Shown: positions 25,901 through 38,456, counted from the first letter of the stretch. The stretch: DNA of 64,000 nucleotides from Beta vulgaris subsp. vulgaris (GCF_026745355.1 NC_079205.1:59076593-59140592); one strand, 5' to 3'. Notes: a model not told the origin generated them from the sequence alone. Numbers and translations: made by a program.

Positions 25901-25954
25901 TTGCCATAATCCGAGTGAAGCAAGAACTCCGTAGAACCAATCGACCAAAAACAT
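22950..25954 (-). CDS. SAR1: SAR1 small GTPase (COPII coat initiation)
   Basis: Three exons (25954-25826, 25531-25400, 23270-22950) join to a 193-aa protein, the standard SAR1 length. The amphipathic N-terminus starts [18 protein letters not shown]-loop GLDNAGKT is at 27-34, DLGGH at 70-74 with the catalytic His74, NKID at 129-132, and the C-terminus is [15 protein letters not shown]1-GTP inserts in the ER membrane and recruits SEC23/24, then SEC13/31, to bud COPII vesicles; SEC12 is its exchange factor. All key residues are present. Intron 2 is about 2.1 kb and holds nothing I recognise. The 3' end lies about 0.7 kb from the PPR pseudogene. Confidence 0.95.
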
Positions 25955-26194
25955 CGTATTTCACAACTCAAATTGAAAAACCTAAGATTAAAGATAATAA
26001 TCACGAACACAAACACACACACTCACTCTCTTTGAGTGTCTGAACGAGAATCGATGGAATTGGAAAAGAGAAGATTCCAGAAACGATGAACAAACCCTAG
26101 AGGAGAGAGAAAATGAGTAAAGCAAAAGAATTACTCCGTACGTTCTTGCGAGGAAGACATTTAGGCTATGTTCAGTTCACCTTATTTTTGCTTA

Positions 26195-26348
26195 TTTCAG
26201 ATCTAATCAGATCAGATCAGATCAGATCAGATCAGATCAGAAAAAATAAGTTCAGATCAGATCAGATCAGAAAAAATAAGTTCAGATCAGATCAGATCAG
26301 ATCAGATCAGACCAGATCAGATCAGATCAGATCAGATCAGTTCAGATC
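26195..26348. repeat. Left CAGAT/GATCA tandem array
   Basis: There are roughly twenty or more 5-bp CAGAT units, interrupted twice by A-rich spacers, immediately inside the left end of the Tourist-like element. Confidence 0.9.
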
Positions 26349-27355
26349 ATATCATGCTTATATTTAAAAACTTATTATTATTAAATATCTTTCACTACAT
26401 ATTAATAAAAATTATAATAATTGAATATTAATAAAGTACTCATTGAGACGAATCAAACAAGACCCCACATGACTATATTTTTCTTATATATTGAGAAAAA
26501 TCTAAAAAATTATCTCTTATTGTGAATAGTGTCAAGATTCTAAGTGACAAAGATAAAAAAAATACAAAGGGGGTATTATTATTTACTAGTACATTTGTTC
26601 AAAAGAATTATTATTATTGTTGTTGTTGTACTTATTAATTATTAATATTGGTAATTATTATTAATCTTATTGTTACATTATAAATGTCATTGTTATTATT
26701 ATATTAAGTTATTTTGTTGTTATTAAATAATAGAAAATTAAAAGCCACGTGTTAAGAACATAAGATTGACGCAAAAATAAGAAATATATAAAATATGATA
26801 TCTCAAATTCATGATAACGAAACTACTATGTTCGGATTACATTTCAAAATAAGCTAAGTGTGAGATACAAATTATAAATTTAGATTCGGTATACCTCTTC
26901 CTACCGAATTTCAAATCTCTCTAGCTATTTGAAGTTGCACGATATTTATTTATTTTTTGCTCAAGTCATAGTTGTTTGTATATCTTGTTCTATTTTATAT
27001 GGAAAAAAAAGAGTTCAGTTTGCCGACTTCTCAAGTGTGAAACTTTTTTTAAGGGAAAGTGTGAAACATTGTATAAGTGCTCTTATAAAATAATGACTTG
27101 AGTTATATAATTATTTTTAGTAATAATAATAATTATGATTATAATAATTATTGTTGTTCTTATAATAATGATAATAATAATAATTATTATTAATAATAAA
27201 AGTTGTATAAAAGTTGTAATAGAAATAAAATGATAATAATAGTAACACTATAAAGAATATCTTATAATGTATTGCATAATTATGATTTACAAAGTAATAA
27301 TATAATAGTAATAAATATATTTATAAAAGATAAGATCTTGTTGAAAAAATAAGTT

Positions 27356-27521
27356 CAGATCAGATCAGATCAGATCAGATCAGATCAGATCAGATCAGAT
27401 CAGAAAAATAAGTTCAGATCAGATCAGATCAGAAAAAATAAGTTCAGATCAGATCAGATCAGAAAAAATAAGTTCAGATCAGATCAGATCAGATCAGATA
27501 AGTTCAGATCAGAAAATTTCA
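27356..27521. repeat. Right CAGAT/GATCA tandem array
   Basis: Runs of the 5-bp unit are separated by the same AGAAAAAATAAGTTC-type spacers, mirroring the left array in position. Confidence 0.9.
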
Positions 27522-27542
27522 GGTGAACTGAACATAGCCTTA

Positions 27543-29506
27543 ATCTATGTGCGCTTTTCAGCTAAAAGACAACCCAGAATTCAATTCAATTCAATAATAA
27601 CCTCTCCGCTTAACCTCACAATTTACCTTTAATCTACTCTATGTAAAAAAATCCGACAAAGTAAAAGAATATGTAAATACTGCATATTAAACTTAAATAA
27701 ACTGATAATGTTGTTATTCTTATTTAAAAAAAATAAGAGAGACAAATATGACCTAAAATATTTCCTTTTTATTTGAGAAATCCTTAAAATTCTCATAAGA
27801 TCTTATTAAAAAATAAGAGAGACAAATATGACCTAAAATATTTCCTTTATATTTGAGAAATTCTTAAAATTCTTATAAGTTTGCACAAAATACACATGTG
27901 ATAAACTACTATGCACATATCATAATTTTTTTTTGAGAGTTGAGATATGAATTTCATTAGTTTTTTTTGTTATTTATACGGTTTATTTATAAGACAAGTT
28001 CAGTTATGGCAGGGTTATTAATTAGACAAGACAAGTGTAGAAGTAGCAAGTTACTTAAATTCGAGTAGATCAAAATTTGTCGTGTAATGTCTAATAGGTT
28101 TTAAGAAGTTCTAACAAATTCTAATAAGTTCTAATGAATTATAGTAAGTTCTGACATTTTAGAAAATAAGATTCAATATGTTTTAATAAGCTCAATTCAG
28201 ATATATTCAAGGAAAATAAGAAGAGAATACACCCTTGGTCAAGACTCAATGTAAGAGAGTTCGACTCAATTTGAGGTTGAATAAATACTAATGAGTCGAG
28301 TCGAGCATGATGTAAATTTGATTTAAAACTCGTGTAAAAAAAATGAAAAAAGGAAAGAAAAAAGGGAAATAGAAGAAAAGCGGAGTCAACGTCAAAACTT
28401 GCAAAGGTAAAAGTCAGATTTCAACCCAAAAGGTTTATTTTGACAAAACAAAGAAAGATATATAAGATTGTTTTATTTATAAGATTGTTTTTTCATAAAA
28501 ATCAACATTTAAAAAGTTATTTATTTGTCACAAACTTTTCTCTTTATTTGGACAACCTTAAAATTTTCACTTGCCTGAAAGTGGATTCACTGCATTCCAA
28601 CAGTAAAGAAACTCCCCATCATCAATCTGATTTCATTCACTTCTCTTCTTCAACTATCATCTTCAACAACATATTTTGGAACTCTTGCATGCATCTTTTA
28701 CAATCTACATCCTACATCGAAACTCTTTGTAATTGTCATCATTCAACCAAATTGGTGTCATAGGCAACCGGAATGACTCTTCAAAGAGCCTCTATTTTGG
28801 GACTTGTTTTTATAGGCATAAAACAGCTGAACCGAATTGAATTGAACCGAACTGAATAGTGATATGTGAGAGTAAAAGTATTGTCCAGAACTGAACTAAA
28901 TTGAACTAAACTAAAAATAAGTTGCAAAAATATAATCACATCTATGAAACAAAAGGAATCCCTCAAAGAGGTAATATATTTTGATAAAAGGCAAGCATGA
29001 TGTGGACAGGGAGAGAGGTATCACAATAAATACACCATTACTATGAACATGCAGAAGCAGATGTCTGTAACTCTTCATATATAAGTCGGCATTGATGTCC
29101 TAAGTTCATACATGAAGAAAACTCCATTTCGGTACTTTATCCAGTAGCGATCATTCAACAAAACTGGTACATCTTTAAAGCTGTATGCTACCAATCCTAA
29201 ACTAAACAGAAAATAGATAATAAATATGGAACATTCACCCTTCAGTCTTGAGTCTTGACACTTCTGATGAATAATGATTTGTCAGTATAATACAGCAAAT
29301 TGTCTTATAGACTGATACATGATGCTTGATTTGTTATGGGTCCAACTTCACTATGCTTCCTTATACAGTTATACCTCTGTATCTGGGTCATAGAGCAAGA
29401 GTGAGGCTATGTGGAAAACGAATTTGTGAGCATGTGAGAGGCAATTTAGTAAATCCACACCATTTTATCTCTCTTGTTCTCCATTTAGCATTTCTCATGA
29501 AACTAT
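27543..29506. other. Spacer between the Tourist-like element and the ferredoxin gene
   Basis: A segment of about 80 bp (near 27730-27790) is repeated at 27806-27870 (AAATAAGAGAGACAAATATG). GAACTGAAC-type motifs occur at 28825-28915. No gene is seen. Confidence 0.4.
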
Positions 29507-30382
29507 CTAGTGTGGTTTCGGTTTATGCCCATCAACTGCAAAGTTTCTGGTGGCCACAGGCAGAGCCAAGCGAATTGCATCCATTTCAGGCTTTGCTTCG
29601 ATTTGGCAACCCAGACGAGACCTAAACAAGTAATCATGGTTGAGGTCTATGACCAAAGAGAGGCAGCTAAATGAACAAAGTAGAGAATATAAAAACTCAC
29701 GTTTCCGTGAGCCCGAAGGCCAGGTCCAACATATCATTTTCTTCATCAGTTGGGTCCGGTAATCTATTGTACTGATCCATATCCTGCCATAGAAGCAAAT
29801 CAAAGTTTGAAGGCGTTGTGGTAAATGAAATACCAATAAGGGAGATATTGATTGCTTTACCATCACAATAACGTGACATGTCGAACATGCACAGGATCCT
29901 TCACATGCTCCTGAAAAGACAGAAAAAAACGAGTTGTTAAGTAGTACTAGAGAAGTCTGAGAAAAAAATTCACAGAACACTACTTGATTAAGAATGAACA
30001 TGAAACTCTGCAAAAAAGCCACACTAGAAATTAAGTAGGCATATCAGAATTTCATGATGGTTAAGTGGATAAATCATCCATGTCCTTCAAAGAAGAATCA
30101 AGGACATAAGGGTATCAAGATAAGCAGAGTGCTAACCTTCTAACTCGATGTCATTTGAATGAGCAGCTTCTAACATGTTTGTGCCAATAGGAACTTTACA
30201 GTGTTTTTCCATTCCATCCGTTTCAACAAAGGTTACATTTATCCTGTAGAGTTACAAGCACAGCAGACAACAGAGTAAAAGAAATACAATTGGAGAGGCT
30301 GGTAAATTACATGTCTATGTTAACAAAGGATCCTAGTGGGACTACAGTTATTAATAGCATGTCCCCTCAAGCAGCAGCCGCA

Positions 30383-30413
<31 letters not shown>

Positions 30414-32947
30414 AAAAGCAGCCTCACCCCCCCCCCCCCCAAAAAAAAAAAAAAAGCACCAAACACGACAAAATTTAAAGATTTTGAGCTATATTAGCTA
30501 TATGCGAGATATAAAATGCAAGGATACTTACGTTTGTTCCTCTTCATTTCCATCCTCGGATAAATCCCCCCCCCCCCCCCCCCCGGCACCAGACACAACA
30601 AAAAACTCAAAGATTTAGAACTATATTAGCTATATGCGGGACATAAAATGCAAGGATACTTACGTTTGTTCCTCTTCATTTCCATCCTCGGATGAATCAG
30701 CAGCAGACGTGGTACAAAAATATTGAGGCGTCTGCAAAATTGTCACATGCATATGTGATGTAAGAAGACACGAGAGGTCAAATAATACTGCCCTTATATC
30801 TTTTTAACTACATAAACAGCAGCAGAATATAATCTTCCAGTCCTCCTATTCTTAGTAATAAGCAAACTTACAATCTCCTGCATAGGGCCAGCACACAAGT
30901 TTAAATCTTAATCATCAATTAATTGCTACCAGCAGAAGGTAAATGAAGTTCTCCTGATCAGATTAGGTGATTGGAGTTAACAAACTACCCAAAACGTTAA
31001 TCTTAGAACTACACTAACAGGAAAACTATCCACATATAGTCGACAGAACCACAGATCATGTAGTTCAAGGAAAGTGGAGCATATTATGTTTTCAGTGATT
31101 AACCATGAAACTTGAATAGAATGTCATCCATGTGGGGGCTGGAATTTATTTGAAAAAGTTCAAAATATTGATAGCGGATACCTGGGGAAGGAGCTGAAGC
31201 AACCGACTAGAAGATACATGTATATATGGAGTCCTTGGTATGCGAACAAAATGCCCTAGGAGAGTGAAGAGCTTGGTATCAAAAGCTAGACAGAAAACAC
31301 TGTAATTGTACATCTTAATGGATGACTCACAATGAGTAGTTGAGTACTCTATCCACAAGCCAAATCTAGTCATAAACACTGAAAAAAATGTTTTTGCTAT
31401 AGCTTTACTGTGAAACCAAACAAATGTATCTATGAGGTCTAAATATCTTAACAAACTGCCACGACAATTTCTTTTCGTTTTCTGTTTCTTCCTTCAAAGA
31501 ATTAAGCTAATTTTACACATTCCACAGAATTACAACAAGATTCTTTTTTTTTTTTAATCCAAAGGAGGTACAGACACCAAGAAATTACAAGATTGACTCT
31601 CAAGCACATTCATGAAATTAGAAGGATTCTAATCATTTTGATAAGCAAAACCCACATTAAGTGCAGGGAACAAAAAGTGCACCAAGCAGCAGTTATTTGA
31701 AGCAGGGTAGAAGATCGTCGATGCGGTCGCAGTATCTTTTGCAATGACGCGGAAGCGGCTTGTAACAGATTAATGGAACAGAACGCAGTTAATGCGATGT
31801 GTATTTAAGAAAAAATCACATAAACAGATTTTAAACCCATCATACTTAAACATATTTTCGCTTCAAAGTTTAACAAGTATTACTTCAACATAATTTGACA
31901 ATAACTATCATGTGCTTGGATCATACATATGGTGAATGAATAATTACTTAGAAAATGAGTGTTCAATCCTATTATACATTCAAACAAACGCTAGCTCGTC
32001 CACATTCCCAACTTGAATCCCATGTTACATTCTTCTCCCTTCTTTAGTGTGTGTGCGTTGTTTTTTCTACTTGCAATGTATGTTTTCGTTCTCTTTTTGG
32101 CCAATTCTAGCAACAGATGTCACAAAAGAAAAAAAGGTTCTAACGCCAGAAAGTCAGCATTACATAACAGACATTGTGGCGAGGAGGCCGTGAATTTCAT
32201 TGTGGCATTACATAAAAGCATTTTGCGGAACGGCAAGTTTATAATAAATTACAGAACAAGCCTTATGCAACGAAACGTTCAAGTGCTTATTCCATGATTC
32301 AGAGTTACACAATACACCTTCTCTTCACCACCAACTGAATAGGTCATAGGATACAGTGCCGCCACATATTTCTGCTGATTCTTTTTGGACCAAGTAGAAG
32401 ATGCTTTTAGAGTTCGTGTTGTGCTTGGTTGCCCAAAAAAGCACAGTAGGGGGGGTGGGGGGGATTACATTAACCAACATGCCACAGCTTTGAAATGCAA
32501 GTATTGATAAGAGTTAAAGACATCTGCCTTACACGATTAATATAAAAGTATGCTACTAAGTCTCCGAGCATCTAGCATATTATTCTCAATACCCCTAAAA
32601 CAAATTGTTGTCTTATCAGCATTCTTACAGCATAAATTGTCTCTAAAGGAAAATTGTACTCCACAGGGATCATAACAAACTGCGAATTACATATAAAAGA
32701 TACATATAATTCAGCTCAAGCATTTAAAAACAAGGCAAAAACAACAGCCTCATGTCAAATCTTAGGAATCTAGAAACAGAAAAGTGTGGTTTATCTATAT
32801 TAAACATGAGAGTGATAGTATGACAAATTGTAATTATTGTTATTAGAAAATTGGAAATAACATGGAGGATTGGATACCAAAAAGCAAACCTCGAGTTAGT
32901 ATCTTGACTGCCTGAGTTCCGAGACATGAAATTCTAGAAACCCACAT
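29507..32947 (-). CDS. MFDX: Mitochondrial adrenodoxin-like [2Fe-2S] ferredoxin
   Basis: Seven coding exons (32947-32890, 31255-31182, 30731-30664, 30243-30137, 29910-29861, 29783-29701, 29621-29507) close to 184 aa. The first about 50 residues (MWVSRISCLGTQAVKILTRG, then FVRIPRTPYIHVSSSRLLQ) are Arg/Ser-rich and nearly free of acidic residues, like a mitochondrial presequence. The domain has cluster ligands Cys105, Cys111, Cys114 and Cys152 in the C-x5-C-x2-C...C adrenodoxin pattern (ACEGSCACSTCHV ... SRLGCQ). LPDPTDEENDMLDLAFGLT is characteristic of the family. By homology it carries electrons from adrenodoxin reductase in the matrix for Fe-S cluster or biotin synthesis. A 5'-leader intron probably lies at 32978-35051. 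Exon 3 is partly duplicated in the next intron. Confidence 0.9.
30350..30700. repeat. 132-bp tandem duplication of an exon end with poly-C tracts
   Basis: The 3' part of ferredoxin exon 3 with its donor site and intron flank (around 30606-30700) recurs 132 bp away at about 30476-30570. A third, shorter partial copy precedes it (from about 30425). Poly-C tracts of 12 to 18 bases separate the copies (about 30379, 30428, 30567). Confidence 0.8.
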
Positions 32948-32977
32948 AATTGTTGCGTGTTTCAAGTCACTCACAAT

Positions 32978-35290
32978 CTGGAGGGGGAGGAACTTGAATG
33001 ATTCAGCAAACCAACATATTAATATTTACAAGTTTTAACAGAGGACACCACATTAAAGTGGACAAATATTGCAAATTTCGCATGAAAGCAAACGCTTGCC
33101 AGGAAACTTAATATGGAGAAGCTCAAAAAAACGAAGGATTGTAACTTTTGGCCACAATCAAATTAGACGTCAAATAACAAAAGAAAAAAGAGTCAACATA
33201 CAGATTTAAATACAAGAACTCCAAGAGAAAGGGGATTACTGGGGGGGGGGAGTGATTGCCATAGCTTGGCTATTACGCAGTTGTGCAGACAGCAGTCTTG
33301 CAGGATATTAGTGTTTCTGGGCCTGGAGATGCAACTGGTCCAGCAGTCATGTTCCAGGCTCCCCAAGTCTAGTTGCTGGCTGTTTTGTTGGAATACAAGG
33401 CGAGAGAAAGAGAAGTACAATTTTCAGGTGGTTTGTAGATTATGATTAATTTACTGTGAACTTTTGTAATGTAAATTGTTTACTGTGTTTGTAACTCTAA
33501 AGATTATATGTAAAATGTATTGAAGTGGAAGGAACGAAGAAAAATATTAAGGTTTCAGACTTCCAGTTTATATCAAAATCTGCTTCTTGACCTTTAGTCT
33601 GAATCGGAAAGAAAATGAGGGACTTCTGATTATAACGCATCTTTCAAGCAAATGAAAACATGTTCATATTAACATATTCATCCCCACCATGGATATTATT
33701 ACAGATACAAGGAAACAAGAAAACACAAAACTATACGACATGGGTAAGACAAAGTACAACATCATTACAGGAAGTAGAAAAGCGCTTATAGACCCATCAT
33801 TCGACATTTTCATATATTAGCAGAAATCCCCTAAGCGTGAAACCCATTATCATATGACATCATTGCAAAATGGATGAATTATACTTCCTGCATTTTTGGC
33901 AATATATTCTCTCTTTCTCTCTCCTATCACATGGAGGTTCTTTTTTTATCTATTTCTATCTATCTATCTTCTCTCCTTGAACCTTATGCACATTTCAATG
34001 TTGCGAATATTGGAAAACAGAGGAAGTATATTAGCTAATTATATATTTTGCTTTAACAACAAACATAGACAACCAGAAGCCTGATAGCATAAATCAATGC
34101 TGCCAAAAGAATTTGAGATTTCTAAAAATTATTGAGAATTCTTAATGCATTTGACAGCCTTGGCCAAAGTCTTAATACATTCATAAAAACCCATGACAAC
34201 ATAGAGCTCAAACTTGTTACAAGCTTATTACTAACCAGCAACCACATAGGCACTCCATTACACCCGATACCAGTTCAACTAGCCTTAATACACACTAGGC
34301 ATCCAGTACTAAAGTATAACAAGTGATTATCCATTCAACTAGCCTTTGTACGCACTAGAAGTATATACATTCCAATGCTTATAAAAATATCCTGCTCGAC
34401 AACTTAGGTGATATAAGCCATATAGGAATCTCTAATGTAAGTTTACCACATATATACTAGCTTAATATATGAAATCTACCAAAATTCATCCAACGGAGTG
34501 ATGGACACTATCATATACATAAATTGATCCATCCAAATCATTATAGTTGCACTCTAACCATCCAAATTAGTACATACTCACGTCAAGGACCATACGCACG
34601 ATGAACATGAAGCACTAGATTATATACACAAAGACTAATACCAATGAACATGTACCAATAAAGATGTACATTGTTCATTTGGCTTGTTATCCATGTACAT
34701 TGTTCATTTCACTTGTTATCTATGTACATTTGGCTTGTTATTCATGTACATGTGCACACCATGCTCTATATGTGCACCATCTAAGCTTTGCTCTAACCAT
34801 CGCAAAATTAATGGTTAAATTACAACAACCTAAATGTTCAATCTACATTTAAGCAACAAATAAAGCATTGACAATGTGAACATTATAGAATCAAAATTGT
34901 AGCAAAATAAGCTTCGAGATTAACATATTTATTATATGAAATTGCACATTAGGGCAAAGATGTAGATGATTGCACAAATAATCAACAAGGGGCAACAACT
35001 AAAAGCAATTTAAGATAAAAGTTTTTCACAAATGGGAGGTGAAGTTAATACCAGATAAATTGGAGAATTGATAGTTGAACTTGACTACTTGAGTGTAGTG
35101 GAATTTGAACGGGCTTTTAGGGTTCGAGGTTTTGCCGTCGTAGATAAGCAAAGTCGTCTTGGGCTACAAACTGACTGGGTTGTCTGCCGTGAGGAGTAGT
35201 TCGAAGAGTGAGATGAGCGAAAACGTGAGGCACAAGAGTTCGGCCTTCGTAGAGAGGGAGAAAAACTGAAACTTTCAGTGTTATACTTCC
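32978..35290 (-). other. Probable 5'-leader intron and first exon of the ferredoxin gene
   Basis: A good acceptor (CTCCAG, exon from 32977) lies 30 nt before the ATG. A donor-like GTATTA at 35051 ends a candidate untranslated exon at about 35052-35280. Inside are a G-run at 33241-33250 and short tandem repeats at 34664-34750. The exon assignment needs transcript data. Confidence 0.45.
34664..34750. repeat. ATGTACATTGTTCATTT tandem repeats
   Basis: Four ATGTACA starts at 34664, 34693, 34722 and 34744 give periods of 29, 29 and 22 bp. Confidence 0.7.
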
Positions 35291-35654
35291 CCTCTTTATC
35301 TTTTACTTACACCATTAGCTTTTTTGCATATGTGGAGGAGCTGATTTAAAATTAATATCTCTAATTACATATATGTTAAAATTATAAAAAAAATATATAT
35401 ATATTTGAAATTTTTATTATTGAGACGAATTTAATAATACTTCACTTGACTTGATTCTGTTTTATCCGTTCTATAATTATTGTAACATATCTTAGTGAGG
35501 TATTTTATAAAAAAAAATCATGTGAGAATCAAATAGGATTTTCTTGAAACTATCCTTGTAAATTGTCATTCCCCAAAACTTGGATTCATTCAATCCGTGA
35601 GTGCATGACTACATATCATACTCAGTACTCCTTGTAAATAGAGAACCCTCATCG

Positions 35655-35935
35655 TAGAGGTAATCATGCATCGGGCTAGGAGGGTTTTTGGCCAAAAAAC
35701 AGTGATTCGTTTTGGGTCAAGCCTCATCAGACCGAAATACCCGCGCCAAAATCCGCTAATTCCGGCAAGCCAAGCGACTTTGGGACGGGCCAAAATTTAG
35801 CCTATTTTTCCGTATTTAAGATGCTTGTTGGCCTGGATCTTTTCCCCAAAATCAAGTGGGGCCCGAACCGCAGGCTAACAAAATCATGCCCAAAACCCAC
35901 CTATTTTTGGGTCGTGTCGGGCGAGCCCATGTTAA
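35655..35935. mobile_element. GC-rich hAT-like MITE candidate
   Basis: It starts TAGAGGTAATCATGCATCGG and ends CGAGCCCATGTTAATC. The ends are an imperfect inverted pair, and the inside is rich in CGGGCC motifs, unlike the AT-rich surroundings. It resembles the elements at 42804 and 37321. No firm target duplication is seen. Confidence 0.35.
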
Positions 35936-36976
35936 TCTTTTCTACCTCATAGTTATTTCTCCTTTAGCTGGTCTACAACAAGTGGATCCTCTCTTCCCAT
36001 CGACAAACACTATTCATTCTTCCCATGGACGTTTTGTCTCAAAAGTTATCTCACACAAAATGACATGGAGAACTGCAAGGTCTAAAAATTATTATATTAG
36101 CTCCTACTACTTGATCCTTGTAACATCCTTGTTACACCATATTATTCCTCATCTTTTTATTTTTTGCTTTGTATAATTGTCTTATGTGTCGATTAGGATA
36201 ATTAATCATTTTATTTATTTAAAGGCTCATAGTGGTCGTTCGTGTTAGTTGGGATAATCCATCTCATTATTATTTAAAAATATGTTCGTAATTCAAATAT
36301 ATCAAAGAAATAGGTTTATACCATCTAATTTCTCAATGTAATGTTACGCAATGAATTACACATATATTAAAGATATTAGCGTATATCATCCAATAATATC
36401 AACTTATAGTGCATTCTGGTACACGTTCATTTATCACATTGAAAAAAGTTGTGAATGATCAAATTAAACTACAATAAAATAGTATAAGTGCATTTAGTGC
36501 TTTTAACGTCAATATTAATGTTAATATGTCTTCGCAGGCATCGCGTGCATATGAGACTAGTTTGACCTAATTGGAACTTACAGTCCTGATTGGACCCGAT
36601 TGAAAATTATTTGAATTGAACTGAACTTATTGAACTGAACTGATTGGATGAAATTTATTTATTAAGGTGAATAGAACGCACCCTTAGTTTGTTGCATGAG
36701 ATATTCATAACAATTAAAGTTGGGATTACTCCAAAATGATAATAAAAAAAAATGGACATTATGAAACATACTGTTGTTAGTTCAGATTGGTGCGTGGTTT
36801 GAAAAAAAAAAAAAATTATTTTATTTTGTTTAGATGTTCAATCCTTCACAATAATAATGAACAGACACTAATGAGAAATTGAGACAGCATGAATAGAATA
36901 GATAGTAGAGCTTTTTTCTCCTTCATACTTCCATTCTTTAATTTGTTTTTCAGTATCATTTTTTTACTATAAAATA
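35936..36976. other. AT-rich spacer, no gene seen
   Basis: Only weak repeat relics are visible, such as a GAACTGAACTGATTGG stretch near 36635 that recalls ends of Tourist-like MITEs. Confidence 0.35.
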
Positions 36977-37235
36977 CTTCCTCCGTTTCTAAATAAGTGC
37001 AATATTTGCATAGTGTTTACCATTCACAGTTTAAACTTTAATTAGCTTTGGTGATTTAGGGTTTAGGAAAAATATAGTCATGTGGGATCTTGTTAGATTC
37101 GTCTGAATGTGAATTTTTTTAATATCAACTTTTTATAATTTTTACTTATTGATAATTGAAGATATTAATGGTTAGAATAATGCATTGGCAAACGTGAAAA
37201 CAAGAAATGTTGCACTTATTTAGAAACAGAGGAAG
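36977..37235. mobile_element. Stowaway-like MITE, 259 bp
   Basis: The inverted ends start CTTCCTCCGTTTCTAAATAA, and TA duplications lie at 36975-36976 and 37236-37237. The interior shows the GTCATGTGGGATCTTGTTAG motif, the reverse of the shared core. Confidence 0.85.
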
Positions 37236-37320
37236 TATTATACAATAGCTAAGTTAAGGAAAATAGAGATAAAAATGTCACGAATTGAATTTAGGACGAT
37301 GCTGGGAAGTGTGAGATAGC

Positions 37321-37790
37321 TAGAGGTGGCAAACGGGTCATATGTGTTGGGTCATAGTCGGGTTAACTTTGTATTCGGGTTACGTTCGTATCAGGTCGGG
37401 TTTTTTCGGGCACATGTCTATGAGGTTTCGGGTTAGATCGGGTTTACAATCTCGCAAATAAATAAAACACATATAAGACTAATGAGAATAAATTAAATAA
37501 TTAATAGATAATGGCTAAATCATATATTAGTATTTCATGATATATTTTTCTTAAATTTGTTTAAAAAGTAACTAATATGACAACTTTTCGGGTCAGGGTC
37601 GGGTTGTGGTCATCATTATTGGGTCAATTTCGGGTCGGGCAGATTCGGGTTTGGGACATAATCGGTTTCGTTTCAATTCGGGTTCGGTACGGATTATTTC
37701 GGATTTCGATTCTATTTCCAGTCGTTATTTTCGGATGAAAAACATATTTTAAGTTGGGTATTTCGGGTCGGGTCAACGGACACAAATCTA
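37321..37790. repeat. CGGGT-rich repeat
   Basis: It begins TAGAGGTGGCAAACGGGTCA and contains many CGGGTCGGGTT-type words up to about 37780. It is likely a decayed hAT-type MITE; the right end was not identified. Confidence 0.4.
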
Positions 37791-38114
37791 TTTTACCGGC
37801 TATAAAGATAGCTATCATACCATGCGTGCATAATGCAACCGGTCTGGTGTTAGTGGTGAAAATGCGAAAGAACAAACATTGTTGTGAATGGATGTCAATT
37901 GTCAAGGCCTTAAGATGTCAAGGGCCAGACTCCAGAGCGATGCATCATGCAGAAAAATGTAAGCAATCACTGCGTGCTAAATGCGATATCCTACACTCCT
38001 AGTCTCCTATGGTCAAGATGCCAAAAAAATTCCTAATATGCGATGTTTGATCATGCATGGCATGCCGCGTGCTTGACGCGGACCATTCATTTTAAAGGTA
38101 AGAGTACAGCTTAA

Positions 38115-38456
38115 GGTTATGTTTAGTTTACCTTATTTTTGCTTATTTCAGATCTAATCAGATCAGATCAGATCAGATCAGAAAAAATAAGTTCAGAACA
38201 TGCTTATATTTAAAAATCATTATATCTTTCATTACATATTAGTAAAAATTATAATAATTGAATATTAATAAAGTACTCATTGAGACGAATCAAACAAGAC
38301 CCCACATGACTATATTTTTTCTTATATATTGAGAGAAATCTAAAAGATAAGATCATGTAATCATATCAGTTCAGATCAGATCAGATCAGAAAAAATAAGT
38401 TCAGATCAGATCAGATAAGTTCAGATCAGAAAATTTCAGGTGAACTAAACATAGCC
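38115..38456. mobile_element. Short Tourist-like relative of the GATCA element, 342 bp
   Basis: Ends GGTTATGTTTAGTTTACC and the complement of GGCTATGTTTAGTTCACC match the 1376-bp element. TAA duplications lie at 38112-38114 and 38457-38459. The CAGAT arrays are reduced, but the AAGACCCCACATGACTATAT interior is kept, so it is an internally deleted relative. Confidence 0.85.

Larger units (their letters stand above)
26164..27539. mobile_element. Tourist-like element with GATCA tandem repeats, 1376 bp
   Basis: The ends are inverted repeats (GGCTATGTTCAGTTCACCT on the left; the right end complements GGCTATGTTCAGTTCACCTG). TTA duplications flank it at 26161-26163 and 27540-27542, which fits PIF/Harbinger. 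Behind each end lie long runs of the 5-bp unit CAGAT, broken by AGAAAAAATAAGTTC spacers. The middle is AT-rich and non-coding. Part of the interior (about 26436-26580) resembles the right half of the Stowaway-like MITEs. Confidence 0.8.

Noticed and set aside
26113..26367. Plus-strand frame rich in SDQIRSDQIR repeats
   Set aside because: It is a translation of the CAGAT array inside a non-coding MITE, not a protein gene.
26195..27521. Regular GATCA arrays considered as a CRISPR-like or replication-origin array
   Set aside because: The unit is a 5-bp microsatellite inside a TTA-flanked transposon in a plant nuclear genome. There are no spacers or cas-like genes.
30290..30478. Plus-strand frame with poly-Pro and poly-Lys
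   Set aside because: It is produced by poly-C and poly-A tracts in an intron of the opposite-strand ferredoxin gene.
33193..33420. Minus-strand frame beginning MYFSFSRLVFQQNSQQ, as a possible first exon of the ferredoxin
   Set aside because: The ATG at 32947 gives a presequence that splices in phase to the rest, while this frame ends without a suitable in-phase donor.
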